Positions 28,821 through 40,090 of a stretch of DNA of 64,000 nucleotides are shown here, piece by piece. How positions within the stretch are numbered: position 1 is the first letter of the stretch; the number at the start of each line of letters is the position of its first letter. Under the pieces are notes generated by a model. It was not told the origin of the DNA and searched no databases. It saw only the letters and a program-made list of their open reading frames with translations. Made by a program: the position numbers and the translations under genes. The DNA is from an uncultured Bacteroidales bacterium (GTDB taxonomy: Bacteria; Bacteroidota; Bacteroidia; Bacteroidales; FEN-979): positions 48,097-112,096 of the forward strand of contig CAIWMX010000128.1 of assembly GCA_903913885.1 (NCBI GenBank). Reading direction: 5' to 3'.

Positions 28821-29636
28821 CTTTTCATGCCCCTTAAACCCGCTCATCGATTTATAAATTCCAAGCCATTTGCCGACGAAGAGGTCGAACCATCGTACCG
28901 GCAGGATTCCTTTGGTGAAGGGGACAAGTTTTACCATAAAAGGTGCCCTCACAAACAACCTGTTGGATTTGATTGCACGGACAACCAGGGCCGCAAGGGT
29001 TTCAGGTTTGAGGAGGGGAAGCAGGGGATTCACCTTAACGCCTGCGAACATCCCGGTATTAATGTATGACGGACAAACAGTGGTTACCCTGACTCCCGAC
29101 CGCGATAATTCAAGCTCCATGCGCATGGCTTCCGACCAGCCGACGACCGCCCATTTGCTGGCGCAATAAACCGACATCTGCGGGTTTGACAGCATCCCTG
29201 CGGCCGATGCGATGTTCACGATGTGACCAGACTGCTTCCGGATCATGGCCGGGAGAAATTCGAGCGTCACATGCATCAGCGCACTCGTATTTACCGCAAT
29301 AGTTCTGTCGATGCCGGCATGGGTGAAATCTTTAAAGTCGCTGTTTCCTGTAATAATCCCGGCATTGTTTATCAGGATATCAACCTCCCCAACTTCGGAT
29401 TGGACTTTCATGGCTGTTTCCCTCACCTGTGCAAGATCTGAAACATCAACCAGATATGGATGCACGCTGAAATGCATAGCCCGGAGTTCACGAGTGGTTT
29501 CATCCAGCTTTTCCTTATTAATGTCCCAGATCACCAGGTTGGCAGCTCCGTCCTGAAGACACATATCACCCATGAGCCGTCCGATGCCGGCAGCTCCTCC
29601 GGTAACCAGCACCGTAGTTTCCTTTATCTTTGTCAT
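28815..29636 (-). CDS. Short-chain dehydrogenase/reductase
   Basis: 'TVLVTGGAAGIGRLMG', 'DILINNAGI', 'S(13)YCASKWAVVG'. Confidence 0.92.
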   Translation of the reverse strand: MTKIKETTVLVTGGAAGIGRLMGDMCLQDGAANLVIWDINKEKLDETTRELRAMHFSVHPYLVDVSDLAQVRETAMKVQSEVGEVDILINNAGIITGNSDFKDFTHAGIDRTIAVNTSALMHVTLEFLPAMIRKQSGHIVNIASAAGMLSNPQMSVYCASKWAVVGWSEAMRMELELSRSGVRVTTVCPSYINTGMFAGVKVNPLLPLLKPETLAALVVRAIKSNRLFVRAPFMVKLVPFTKGILPVRWFDLFVGKWLGIYKSMSGFKGHEKS

Positions 29637-29734
29637 AATTTTCAGTATATTTGCAGGAATATCATCAAAAATACAATTTTTTCGGTTCGATGAATATTCT
29701 TTTTCGTGGAAATATTACTGCGGAGAAAGTTTTA

Positions 29735-29766
29735 TTTGGTGATATTAAAAGAATTTCGTAGTTTTG
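29735..29766 (+). promoter_or_regulatory. Bacteroidota-type promoter upstream of rpsO
   Basis: TTTG (29735-29738), 20 bp spacer, TAGTTTTG (29759-29766). Confidence 0.7.
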
Positions 29767-29817
29767 CAGCCCGTTTAAAAGGCCTATAAACAATTAACAG
29801 AATCAACACTTACAGCA

Positions 29818-30087
29818 ATGAATTTAGCTCCTGAAGTAAAAAAGAAAGCATTTTTAGAACACGGAAAATCAGAATTTGACAGTGGGTCAACTGAAGCCCA
29901 GGTGGCCCTGTTCACCATGAAGATCCAGCATCTTACCGAACATCTGAAAAAGAACAAGAAAGACATGGTTACAGAACGGTCGCTGGTGATCATGGTAGGA
30001 AAACGCAGGAAATTGCTGGATTACCTGAAAAGCAAAGAAATTCAGCGGTATCGTGACATCATCAAAAAGCTCGGTATCCGTAAATAA
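29818..30087 (+). CDS. rpsO: 30S ribosomal protein S15
   Basis: 89 aa; 'GSTEAQVALFTMKIQHLTEHLKKNKKDMVTERSLVIMVGKRRKLLDYLK'. Confidence 0.97.
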   Translation: MNLAPEVKKKAFLEHGKSEFDSGSTEAQVALFTMKIQHLTEHLKKNKKDMVTERSLVIMVGKRRKLLDYLKSKEIQRYRDIIKKLGIRK

Positions 30088-30113
30088 TTTTTTTTATTTC
30101 TTTATAAATCAAG

Positions 30114-30142
30114 AAAGAGGCAATGTGATAATTGCCTCTTTT
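30114..30142 (+). terminator. Hairpin + T-run between rpsO and pnp
   Basis: AAAGAGGCAAT-GTGATA-ATTGCCTCTTT followed by T; perfect 11-bp stem. Confidence 0.75.
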
Positions 30143-30163
30143 AATATCTGAAAGACAACACAC

Positions 30164-32395
30164 ATGAATGGAATAACAAAGACTTTTACCCTTGCCGACG
30201 GCAGGGAGATTACTATTGAAACAGGGAAACTCGCCAAACAAGCCGATGGGGCTGTAGTTGTAAAGATGGGCGATACTATGTTGCTGGCTACCGTCGTAGC
30301 CATGCAGGAAGCCAAGGAAAACGTTGACTTCATGCCCTTATCCGTTGAATACCGTGAAAAATATGCTGCTGCCGGAAGGTTCCCGGGTGGTTTTTTCAAA
30401 CGCGAGGCACGGCCTTCCGATTATGAGATTTTAATTTCCAGGCTGATCGACCGGGCCTTGCGCCCCCTCTTTCCTGATGATTTCCATGCTGAAGTCCAGG
30501 TAATCGTCACCCTGATCTCTGCAGATACGAATGTACTGCCCGATGCACTGGCATGTCTCGCTGCTTCGGCAGCGCTCGCCGTAAGCGATATCCCCTTCAA
30601 CGGCCCCATCTCCGAAGTGAGGGTTGCCCGCATCAAGGGACAGTTTGTCATCAACCCGAATATCGATGCCATGGTCGACGCAGATATCGACATCATCGTA
30701 GCCGCCTCGCTCGACAATATCATGATGGTTGAAGGCGAAATGAAAGAAGTTTCGGAAGACGATATGATCGAAGCCATCCGCATCGCACACGAAGCCATCA
30801 AGGATCAGTGCAATGCACAGCTCGAACTGGCGTCGATGATTGAAAAATCAAAGGTAAAACGTACTTACTGCCACGAAACAAATGATCCTGAATTCAAGGA
30901 AAAGGTAAAGGCAGCAACTTACCAGAAGGTTTACGACATGGCCTCCAGCGGCAATGCCAACAAGCACGAACGCAAAAAGATCATCGAAGGGATCAAGGAA
31001 GAATTTGTTGCCACCCTCACCGATGAGGAAAAGGATACAAAGAAACCCATGATCGGCCGTTATTACCATGAAGTTGAAAAGGAAGCCATCCGCAACGCAA
31101 CCATGGATAACCGCCAGAGGCTGGACGGCCGTAAACTCGACGAAATCCGCCCCATCTGGACCGAGATCGATTATTTACCCGCAGCCCACGGATCCGCCAT
31201 CTTCACCCGTGGCGAAACCCAGTCGCTGACTACGGTTACCCTGGGTACCAAGCTTGATCAGCAGGCCATCGACGGAGCGATCATTGAAGGTAAAGTTAAT
31301 TTTATCCTTCACTATAATTTTCCATCGTTTGCCACCGGTGAAGTCAAGCCGATCCGCAGCACAGGCCGCCGCGAAATCGGCCATGGGAACCTGGCACTTC
31401 GCGCACTGAAAAACATGATCCCCCAGGGAGCTGATAATTTGTATACCATCCGCATCGTTTCCGACATCCTTGAATCGAACGGCAGTTCTTCCATGGCAAC
31501 CGTTTGCGCGGGAACCATGGCGCTGATGGATGCCGGCGTGAAGATTGTCAAGCCCGTTTCAGGCATTGCCATGGGGCTGATCACCGACAACAAACGTTAT
31601 GTCGTTTTATCCGACATCCTGGGCGATGAAGATCACCTGGGCGACATGGACTTCAAGGTTTGCGGCACCCGCGACGGGATTACCGCCTGCCAGATGGATA
31701 TCAAGGTTGACGGGTTGTCATTCGATATCCTGCGCGAAGCACTGGCCCAGGCCCGCCAGGGACGTATGCACATCCTCGGGGAAATGGCGAAGACCATCAC
31801 CGAGCCGCGTGCCGATTTCAAACCGTTCGTTCCCCGTATCTTCCAGATGAAGGTACCCAAGGAATTCATCGGCGCCATCATCGGCCCCGGCGGCAAAGTC
31901 ATCCAGGAGATGCAGCGCGAAACAGGCACGACCATTGTTATTGAAGAAGTCGGTGAATTTGGCATCGTCGATATCGTGGCTGATAACCTGGAAGCACGCG
32001 ACAAGGTGATCGAAAAGATAAAAAGAATCGCTTCGGTTGCCGAAGTGGGCGAAATTTATAAAGGAAAAGTGAAAAACATCCAGTCGTTCGGAGCTTTTGT
32101 TGAAATTCTCCCCAACCAGGACGGGTTGCTACACATTTCTGAAATTGACTGGAAACGTCTTGAGAAGGTTGAAGACGCCCTTAAAGTTGGCGACGAGATC
32201 GAAGTGAAACTCATCGAGGTTGATCCGAAGACCGGCAAACTTAAACTATCACGCAAAGCGTTGCTTCCAAAACCGGAAGGGTATGTTGAACGGAAATCAG
32301 AGCCACGGCCCGACCGCGACCATGACCGCGACCGCGATCGTGACCGTGACAGGGGACATGACCGTGACGGCGACCACCGGGGCCCCCGCAGGTAA
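30164..32395 (+). CDS. pnp: Polyribonucleotide nucleotidyltransferase
   Basis: RNase PH domains, KH '[27 protein letters not shown]', S1 '[33 protein letters not shown]'; Arg/Asp-rich C-terminal tail. Confidence 0.97.
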   Translation: MNGITKTFTLADGREITIETGKLAKQADGAVVVKMGDTMLLATVVAMQEAKENVDFMPLSVEYREKYAAAGRFPGGFFKREARPSDYEILISRLIDRALRPLFPDDFHAEVQVIVTLISADTNVLPDALACLAASAALAVSDIPFNGPISEVRVARIKGQFVINPNIDAMVDADIDIIVAASLDNIMMVEGEMKEVSEDDMIEAIRIAHEAIKDQCNAQLELASMIEKSKVKRTYCHETNDPEFKEKVKAATYQKVYDMASSGNANKHERKKIIEGIKEEFVATLTDEEKDTKKPMIGRYYHEVEKEAIRNATMDNRQRLDGRKLDEIRPIWTEIDYLPAAHGSAIFTRGETQSLTTVTLGTKLDQQAIDGAIIEGKVNFILHYNFPSFATGEVKPIRSTGRREIGHGNLALRALKNMIPQGADNLYTIRIVSDILESNGSSSMATVCAGTMALMDAGVKIVKPVSGIAMGLITDNKRYVVLSDILGDEDHLGDMDFKVCGTRDGITACQMDIKVDGLSFDILREALAQARQGRMHILGEMAKTITEPRADFKPFVPRIFQMKVPKEFIGAIIGPGGKVIQEMQRETGTTIVIEEVGEFGIVDIVADNLEARDKVIEKIKRIASVAEVGEIYKGKVKNIQSFGAFVEILPNQDGLLHISEIDWKRLEKVEDALKVGDEIEVKLIEVDPKTGKLKLSRKALLPKPEGYVERKSEPRPDRDHDRDRDRDRDRGHDRDGDHRGPRR

Positions 32396-32465
32396 TTCTG
32401 CTGTAACCTAAAGTTGATTTTCACGTAAAACAACCTGAACAAGGTTTAACACAAATTGCATTCGC

Positions 32466-33329
32466 ATGAGGCAGTTAAAAATTACGAAACAGGTTACCAA
32501 CCGTGAAACCGCATCGCTGGATAAATACCTCCAGGAAATTGGTAAAGTTGAACTGATCACGGCTGATGAGGAAGTATCGCTTGCCCAGCGTATCAAGCAG
32601 GGCGATATGGCCGCACTCGAAAAACTGACCAAGGCCAACCTGCGTTTCGTGGTTTCTGTTTCCAAACAATATCAAAACCAGGGATTGAGCCTTCCCGACC
32701 TCATCAACGAAGGGAATCTCGGACTTATTAAGGCAGCCCAGCGGTTTGACGAAACCCGCGGTTTCAAATTTATCTCTTATGCCGTATGGTGGATCCGTCA
32801 ATCGATCCTGCAGGCACTGGCCGAACAGTCGCGTATTGTTCGGTTGCCCCTCAACAAAATCGGTTCGATAAATAAGATCAACAAAGCATACGCCCAGCTC
32901 GAACAGCAATACGAACGTGAACCGAATGCCGGGGAAATTGCTCTGTTGCTCGAGGTTTCGGAGAACGAGGTGAAGGAGTCGATGCGTAACTCTGGCCGTC
33001 ATGTCTCCATGGACGCCCCGCTTATCCAGGATGAGGACAACACCATGTATGATGTTCTCCGGAGCGAGGAAAATACCACGCCGGATAACGGGTTGCTCTA
33101 TGAATCGCTGAAAAAGGAGATCGAACGGGCTGTTTCAACCCTCACCCAGCGTGAAGCTGATGTGATCCGCCTTTATTTCGGACTGAATGGCAGTCACCCG
33201 ATGACCCTCGAGGAGATTGGTGAAAAATTCGACCTTACGCGCGAACGGGTCCGCCAAATCAAGGAAAAAGCCATAAGACGGCTCAAACACACCTCGCGAA
33301 GCAAGATATTGAAGACGTACCTGGGATAG
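32466..33329 (+). CDS. rpoD: Primary-type RNA polymerase sigma-70 factor (RpoD/SigA family)
   Basis: '[63 protein letters not shown]', region 4 '[18 protein letters not shown]'. Confidence 0.93.
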   Translation: MRQLKITKQVTNRETASLDKYLQEIGKVELITADEEVSLAQRIKQGDMAALEKLTKANLRFVVSVSKQYQNQGLSLPDLINEGNLGLIKAAQRFDETRGFKFISYAVWWIRQSILQALAEQSRIVRLPLNKIGSINKINKAYAQLEQQYEREPNAGEIALLLEVSENEVKESMRNSGRHVSMDAPLIQDEDNTMYDVLRSEENTTPDNGLLYESLKKEIERAVSTLTQREADVIRLYFGLNGSHPMTLEEIGEKFDLTRERVRQIKEKAIRRLKHTSRSKILKTYLG

Positions 33330-33410
33330 GTGACAAGGTGACAAGGTAAAGGTGACAAGGTGACAAGGTAACAAGGTGACAAGGTGACAAGGTGACAAGG
33401 TAACAAGGTA
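33329..33410. repeat. Octamer tandem array (GGTGACAA/GGTAACAA), about 10 units
   Basis: Nine full octamers plus two truncated units; begins at the rpoD stop codon. Confidence 0.92.
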
Positions 33411-33412
33411 CG

Positions 33413-33454
33413 AAATCGTAAATCGTAAATCGTAAATCGTAAATCGTAAATCGT
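33413..33454. repeat. Heptamer tandem array (AAATCGT)x6
   Basis: Six perfect AAATCGT units, ending 2 nt before the rpe ATG at 33457. Confidence 0.95.
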
Positions 33455-33456
33455 AG

Positions 33457-34110
33457 ATGTCTGTCCTTATAGCCCCATCGCTCCTTTCAGCCAATTTTCT
33501 GAACCTGCAGAAGGATGTTGAGATGCTTAACAGGAGCGAGGCTGACTGGCTGCATCTTGACGTGATGGATGGGGTTTTTGTACCCAACATTTCCTTCGGG
33601 TTTCCCATTATTCAGAAAATCAGGGGAGCGACCACCAAAATACTCGATGTCCACCTGATGATTATTGATCCCGAACGGTATCTTGAACGGTTTAGAAAAG
33701 CCGGCGCCGACGTCATCAGTATTCACGCAGAAGCCTGTAAAAACCCGCTGGAGTCAGTTAAAATAATCAGGAGCCTCGGTGCCAGGGCTGGTATCGTTAT
33801 CAATCCTGAAACACCTGTGAATGTCATTGAGAATCTTATCAGCCAGGTGGATATGGTATTGATCATGTCGGTCCATCCGGGATTTGGAGGACAATCATTT
33901 ATTCAGGAAACCTTTGGGAAAATCGAAGCGGTGAAAACCATGATCAGCGAAATTAACCCGGGCGTACTGATTGAGGTGGACGGCGGTGTTGACTTACTGA
34001 ACGCCGGGAAACTTGTAAAATCAGGGGTTGATATCCTTGTAGCCGGTAACACAATTTTCGCATCTCCTGATCCACTTCAAACCATCCATCTTCTTAAAAA
34101 CATCTCTTAA
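33457..34110 (+). CDS. rpe: Ribulose-phosphate 3-epimerase
   Basis: 'IAPSLLSANFLNLQKDVEML', 'DWLHLDVMDGVFVPNISFGFPII', 'MSVHPGFGGQSFI', 'EVDGGVDLLNAGKLVKSGVDILVAGNTIF'. Confidence 0.96.
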   Translation: MSVLIAPSLLSANFLNLQKDVEMLNRSEADWLHLDVMDGVFVPNISFGFPIIQKIRGATTKILDVHLMIIDPERYLERFRKAGADVISIHAEACKNPLESVKIIRSLGARAGIVINPETPVNVIENLISQVDMVLIMSVHPGFGGQSFIQETFGKIEAVKTMISEINPGVLIEVDGGVDLLNAGKLVKSGVDILVAGNTIFASPDPLQTIHLLKNIS

Positions 34111-34180
34111 TCGCCCTCTGAGGTTATTTCTTATATTTCCTTCGCCTTTTTTTTCTAATTTTACAAAAAAAACACCGGGC

Positions 34181-34780
34181 ATGGATTTCAAGGGAGCCAG
34201 TGAATATATCGTTCAGCGCCTGAATTCGGAACTAAGTCCGTCGCTCTTTTACCATACTCCCGGACACAGCCTTGATGTTCTCACGGCCATACGAAAGTTG
34301 GGTGAAACTGAAGATATCGATGACCACGCCAGGATCTTACTTGATACGGCAGCGCTTTTCCATGATGCGGGCATGTTGGTTCAATATCATGATCATGAAG
34401 CGTTCTCAGTGACCCTGTGTCATGAAATTCTTTCCGGATTTGGATACTCCGACACTGAACTCGATCAGATTTCCAGTCTTATCCTGGTCACCAGGCTTCC
34501 CCAGCATCCTGCAAATATTCTTGAACAGATAATTTGTGACGCCGACCTGGATTACCTTGGCAGAGATGACTACTTCATCAACTCGTTCAAACTCAGGCTT
34601 GAATGGCAGGTCAACGGGATTAGAAACACAACTTTGAACGAGTGGTTTGACCTCCAGGTAAAATTTTTATCTGAACACCATTATTTCACAAAATCTGCGT
34701 TCAATTTAAGAAACGCAAAAAAAATGGCTAACCTGGCAGAACTAAGAACCATCGTAAATAATTCAGGACCGCAATTATAA
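34181..34780 (+). CDS. HD-domain phosphohydrolase-like protein
   Basis: 'YHTPGHSLDVLTAI', 'LLDTAALFHDAGMLVQYHDHE', 'IICDADLDYLG'. Confidence 0.85.
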   Translation: MDFKGASEYIVQRLNSELSPSLFYHTPGHSLDVLTAIRKLGETEDIDDHARILLDTAALFHDAGMLVQYHDHEAFSVTLCHEILSGFGYSDTELDQISSLILVTRLPQHPANILEQIICDADLDYLGRDDYFINSFKLRLEWQVNGIRNTTLNEWFDLQVKFLSEHHYFTKSAFNLRNAKKMANLAELRTIVNNSGPQL

Positions 34781-34785
34781 ATCTG

Positions 34786-34834
34786 AAATCGTAAATCGTA
34801 AATCGTAAATCGTAAATCGTAAATCGTAAATCGT
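34786..34834. repeat. Heptamer tandem array (AAATCGT)x7
   Basis: Seven perfect units, ending 13 nt before the ATG at 34848. Confidence 0.95.
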
Positions 34835-34847
34835 AAATATTTTTTTT

Positions 34848-35729
34848 ATGGCCCCCTCTAACCCCGACAAGAAGTACAACAACATTATCCTGATCCCAAC
34901 CGATTTTTCTGAGGTATGCAGCAACGCTATCTCCCATGGCGTAAAGCTGGCAAAATTCCTCGGGTACTCAGTTTGCATACTCCATATCATCAACAAGGAG
35001 ACCAAGGCTGAACTGAAAAAGAAAAATGTCGGTGTCGACTTTATCGAATACCGGTTGAAGGAGTATAAAAAATATTACGAGAAAAAATACCAGGTTGTGG
35101 TAGATACAATAGCTGTTGAAGGGAACATTTTTTCAACCATCAGCGATATTGCCAGGGAGATCAAAGCAAACCTGATGGTGATGGGAACCCATGGAAAAAA
35201 GGGCCTCCAGCATGTTTTCGGAAGCTATGCACTGAAAGTCGTCGTGGAAGCCCCTGTTCCTGTCGTGGTGGTTCAAAAGCGCGCCTTTAAGCTGGGCTAT
35301 AACAACATCGTTTTCCCCGTGAGCAATGATCTGGAGCCCCGCCAGGCTGTGCATTGGGCGAAACTGATGGCCAAACTCTTCAACGCCAAACTCCATATCG
35401 TGATTTGTCCTGAAAAAGAAACGGGCAGGAAAACAAGTTTGTCGATCATAACCAAGCAGATTACCGACATCTTTGATGCTGAAAAGGTCTCCTATATCTG
35501 TCAGTTTGCAGAAACCTCGGTCAAGTTTGCCGAAGAAGTGATCTCCTACAGCGTACTCAACCGTGCCGACCTGATCATGATCATGACACGGCCCAACGTC
35601 GATGTTGCCGGATTCAGCCTGGCCTCATGGGATGAACGGCTGATGTTCAACGATGCACAGATCCCGGTCATGGGCATTAACCCAGTCGAGTACGGGTTCC
35701 ATTATTTTGAGTGGTCCATGCTTGCATAA
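34848..35729 (+). CDS. Universal stress protein (tandem UspA domains)
   Basis: 'IILIPTDFSEVCSNAISHGVKLAKFLGYSVCILHII', 'ANLMVMGTHGKKGLQHVFGSYALKVVVEAPVPVVVV'. Confidence 0.9.
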   Translation: MAPSNPDKKYNNIILIPTDFSEVCSNAISHGVKLAKFLGYSVCILHIINKETKAELKKKNVGVDFIEYRLKEYKKYYEKKYQVVVDTIAVEGNIFSTISDIAREIKANLMVMGTHGKKGLQHVFGSYALKVVVEAPVPVVVVQKRAFKLGYNNIVFPVSNDLEPRQAVHWAKLMAKLFNAKLHIVICPEKETGRKTSLSIITKQITDIFDAEKVSYICQFAETSVKFAEEVISYSVLNRADLIMIMTRPNVDVAGFSLASWDERLMFNDAQIPVMGINPVEYGFHYFEWSMLA

Positions 35730-35732
35730 ACA

Positions 35733-35804
35733 GGTAGCGAGGTAGCGAAATAGCGAGGTAGCGAAAAAGTGAAGTACCGAAACAGTGAAATAGTGAAATG
35801 GTAA
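35733..35804 (+). repeat. Octamer tandem array (GGTAGCGA family), 9 degenerate units
   Basis: ggtagcga/ggtagcga/aatagcga/ggtagcga/aaaagtga/agtaccga/aacagtga/aatagtga/aatggtaa. Confidence 0.9.
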
Positions 35805-35831
35805 AAATGTACCTTTTCCCAAATCCCCCCA

Positions 35832-35850
35832 GGAACTCCGTAGGAGTTCC
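35832..35850. repeat. Palindrome GGAACTCC-GTA-GGAGTTCC
   Basis: Perfect 8-bp arms; same arms as 28700-28718. Confidence 0.9.
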
Positions 35851-35860
35851 ATTCCTATAG

Positions 35861-37936
<2,076 letters not shown>

Positions 37937-37978
37937 ATATCCCTTGTTACCTTCGGTGTAATTGGTCATCTGCCAAGA

Positions 37979-40078
37979 TCAATGTATTATCGTCAGTTTC
38001 CTGGTGATCATAAGCGTTGATGACCGGATAACCAGCAAATACAATCCCGGTGAAACCCCTGAAATATCCATGACTTTCTCAATTGATCCTGAAGCCATTA
38101 CCTCCGACCGGATCAACCTGCCCTGGTCATCAAATATACTGATCAGGGTCTTCTCTCCCAATGGCAAATTGAAGGTTACCCGGGCCTGTGATGCAGCGGG
38201 GTTGGGATATACGGAACAGGAAGCGCTAGTCTGCGCCGGCAGTTCCTTCACATCCGTAAAGGACTGTCCCCCAGGCAATTTATTGGTGATAAAGGCATGT
38301 CTGACGATGTCGATCATCTGCATCAGTTTGGTTACCGATGCCAGGGTGTCGGGGCTGGTGTAGTCCCGTGCGAACACCAAAGCCAGGTCAAGTTCCTTCA
38401 TCTCGCCGGGGCGGAAGGTGAAAGGCCCAGAGGATCCCATGCCCCTGATATCTCCCGGGGGAATCCCTGCTGACCGTTCAGTCCAGTTTTTCTGACCGTT
38501 CGGGGACTGGCCACCAAGACCCCAGTTCAGCGTATCCGATTCACCGGGAAAGAGGAACCTGCAGGAAGGTCCGTAACCGCCATAACCAATGTGACCGTAA
38601 CCACCGTAGTTTATGTTGGTAGAATCAACCCATTTTGAACGTAAAAAGTTATAAAAAACCCGGGGGCTCCTCGATTCCCACATAAACGGCGGAATGCTCA
38701 TTTGTGGATAGTAGAACCGGATAAAGTTAGTCAGGCCCATGCGCTCATTGTCGGGGATCCCGTCGCCAAATCCGGTACCGTTGATGCTTGCATTGCACAG
38801 CTGGTGGCCGCTGCCATCAACCCGAGGGCGGTCGGTCCCGGCCGGATCCAGTTTCGGCCCGGCCAGGAAGGTAACCGATTGCGCCGGTGGATGGGCGCCG
38901 TAAGCCCCCTGGTAAGCACCTGTATCAATTGCCTTTCCGTTATACCCAATAATACTGCCGCGAGAAACATCGCACCCCATGTAATCGTCAATCATGTTGC
39001 CAATATCGATATCTTCAAAAAATCCCAGGTAACTATTGTAGTAGGCCTGCTGTGAACGGTTGAAAACCTGGTAATTCAGGAATAATGTATTGTTGAATGC
39101 CGAGTCTCCGGGCATGTCCCATCCGTAAGCCATGGCATGGACTTCCGCCTTCATCGTCCTTGTTCCGCCGGATTCGAGGTGGGGGCCCCGGTTTTCATTA
39201 AAAATGAAATAGAGCGCCTGGTCGCCCCGGATCAGGGGATAATCTCCATCCATCGGGTTATAAATTCCGTCGTTATTTCTGTCAAAAAAGGGAGCAAGAC
39301 GGGGTGCCTCGCCGAGGTTAACATCACCGTTACCAGGCCAGGTAAGAATAGCGCGAACCGGGTGATATCCTATATCCTGCCAGTGAAGCCTGTGATAATC
39401 GATCTCTGTTTTTTTAAGGTTCCATATTTTGTTCCAGATGGTATCCTGGTAAACAGAGTAATTGGCTGAATCCATCACCGGCCCGGCATAAAAATCGGGC
39501 TGCGTGCCAACTTTACCGAAATTTCCCTGCCGGTAACGCTCGCCGGCGAAGTACACATTGCTATCCTGGTCTTCTCCTCCGATCCAAAAGGAGCTAGTAA
39601 AAAAGGTCTTTTTCCCGCTTCCCTTTGGAACGACAAACCCCCTATAAGCATTGGGATCAGCGAAGAATAAAAGGAAATTGGAGCCGGAGGCGTTGAAGTT
39701 GGCATCGATGTTGTTGATTGCCAATGAATCATAGCTATGGTCGTGAATCCTGCAGACAATTTTTGCCACAGTTACTTTCTGGATTGTGTAGTCTGTGACG
39801 GTATAAGATGATTCGGCTTTCCCGTTATATCCCCACTGGTTCGCAACATAGCTAAACCAACCCTTATTTTTCCATGTACTTACAACCATGCCGTTGGTAA
39901 AATTGGTTCCGTTGGTAACCTTAACCGAATCTCCGACGGGGATGGTGTCGTTGGCCAGGAGATATACGGAAACAGGCACACCGGGTACAAGGTCGATGGT
40001 ATCGTTGACAGCCCTGAATCCCTGGGCCGCCAGCGTTGCGGAAATAAGAATAAAAATTGAAGCGAGAATCGCTCTCAT
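37979..40078 (-). CDS. Large secreted protein with T9SS type A sorting domain
   Basis: Signal peptide; C-terminus 'SVYPNPAASQARVTFNLPLGEKTLISIFDDQGRLIR...VSPGLYLLVIRSSTLMITRKLTIIH'. Confidence 0.88.
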   Translation of the reverse strand: MRAILASIFILISATLAAQGFRAVNDTIDLVPGVPVSVYLLANDTIPVGDSVKVTNGTNFTNGMVVSTWKNKGWFSYVANQWGYNGKAESSYTVTDYTIQKVTVAKIVCRIHDHSYDSLAINNIDANFNASGSNFLLFFADPNAYRGFVVPKGSGKKTFFTSSFWIGGEDQDSNVYFAGERYRQGNFGKVGTQPDFYAGPVMDSANYSVYQDTIWNKIWNLKKTEIDYHRLHWQDIGYHPVRAILTWPGNGDVNLGEAPRLAPFFDRNNDGIYNPMDGDYPLIRGDQALYFIFNENRGPHLESGGTRTMKAEVHAMAYGWDMPGDSAFNNTLFLNYQVFNRSQQAYYNSYLGFFEDIDIGNMIDDYMGCDVSRGSIIGYNGKAIDTGAYQGAYGAHPPAQSVTFLAGPKLDPAGTDRPRVDGSGHQLCNASINGTGFGDGIPDNERMGLTNFIRFYYPQMSIPPFMWESRSPRVFYNFLRSKWVDSTNINYGGYGHIGYGGYGPSCRFLFPGESDTLNWGLGGQSPNGQKNWTERSAGIPPGDIRGMGSSGPFTFRPGEMKELDLALVFARDYTSPDTLASVTKLMQMIDIVRHAFITNKLPGGQSFTDVKELPAQTSASCSVYPNPAASQARVTFNLPLGEKTLISIFDDQGRLIRSEVMASGSIEKVMDISGVSPGLYLLVIRSSTLMITRKLTIIH

Positions 40079-40090
40079 ATAATGTTATTT

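Noticed and set aside
33135-33608. 157 aa minus-strand ORF containing IYDLRFT and CHLVTLSP repeats
   Set aside because: It is the translation of the 7/8-bp tandem arrays plus antisense rpoD/rpe; not a real protein.
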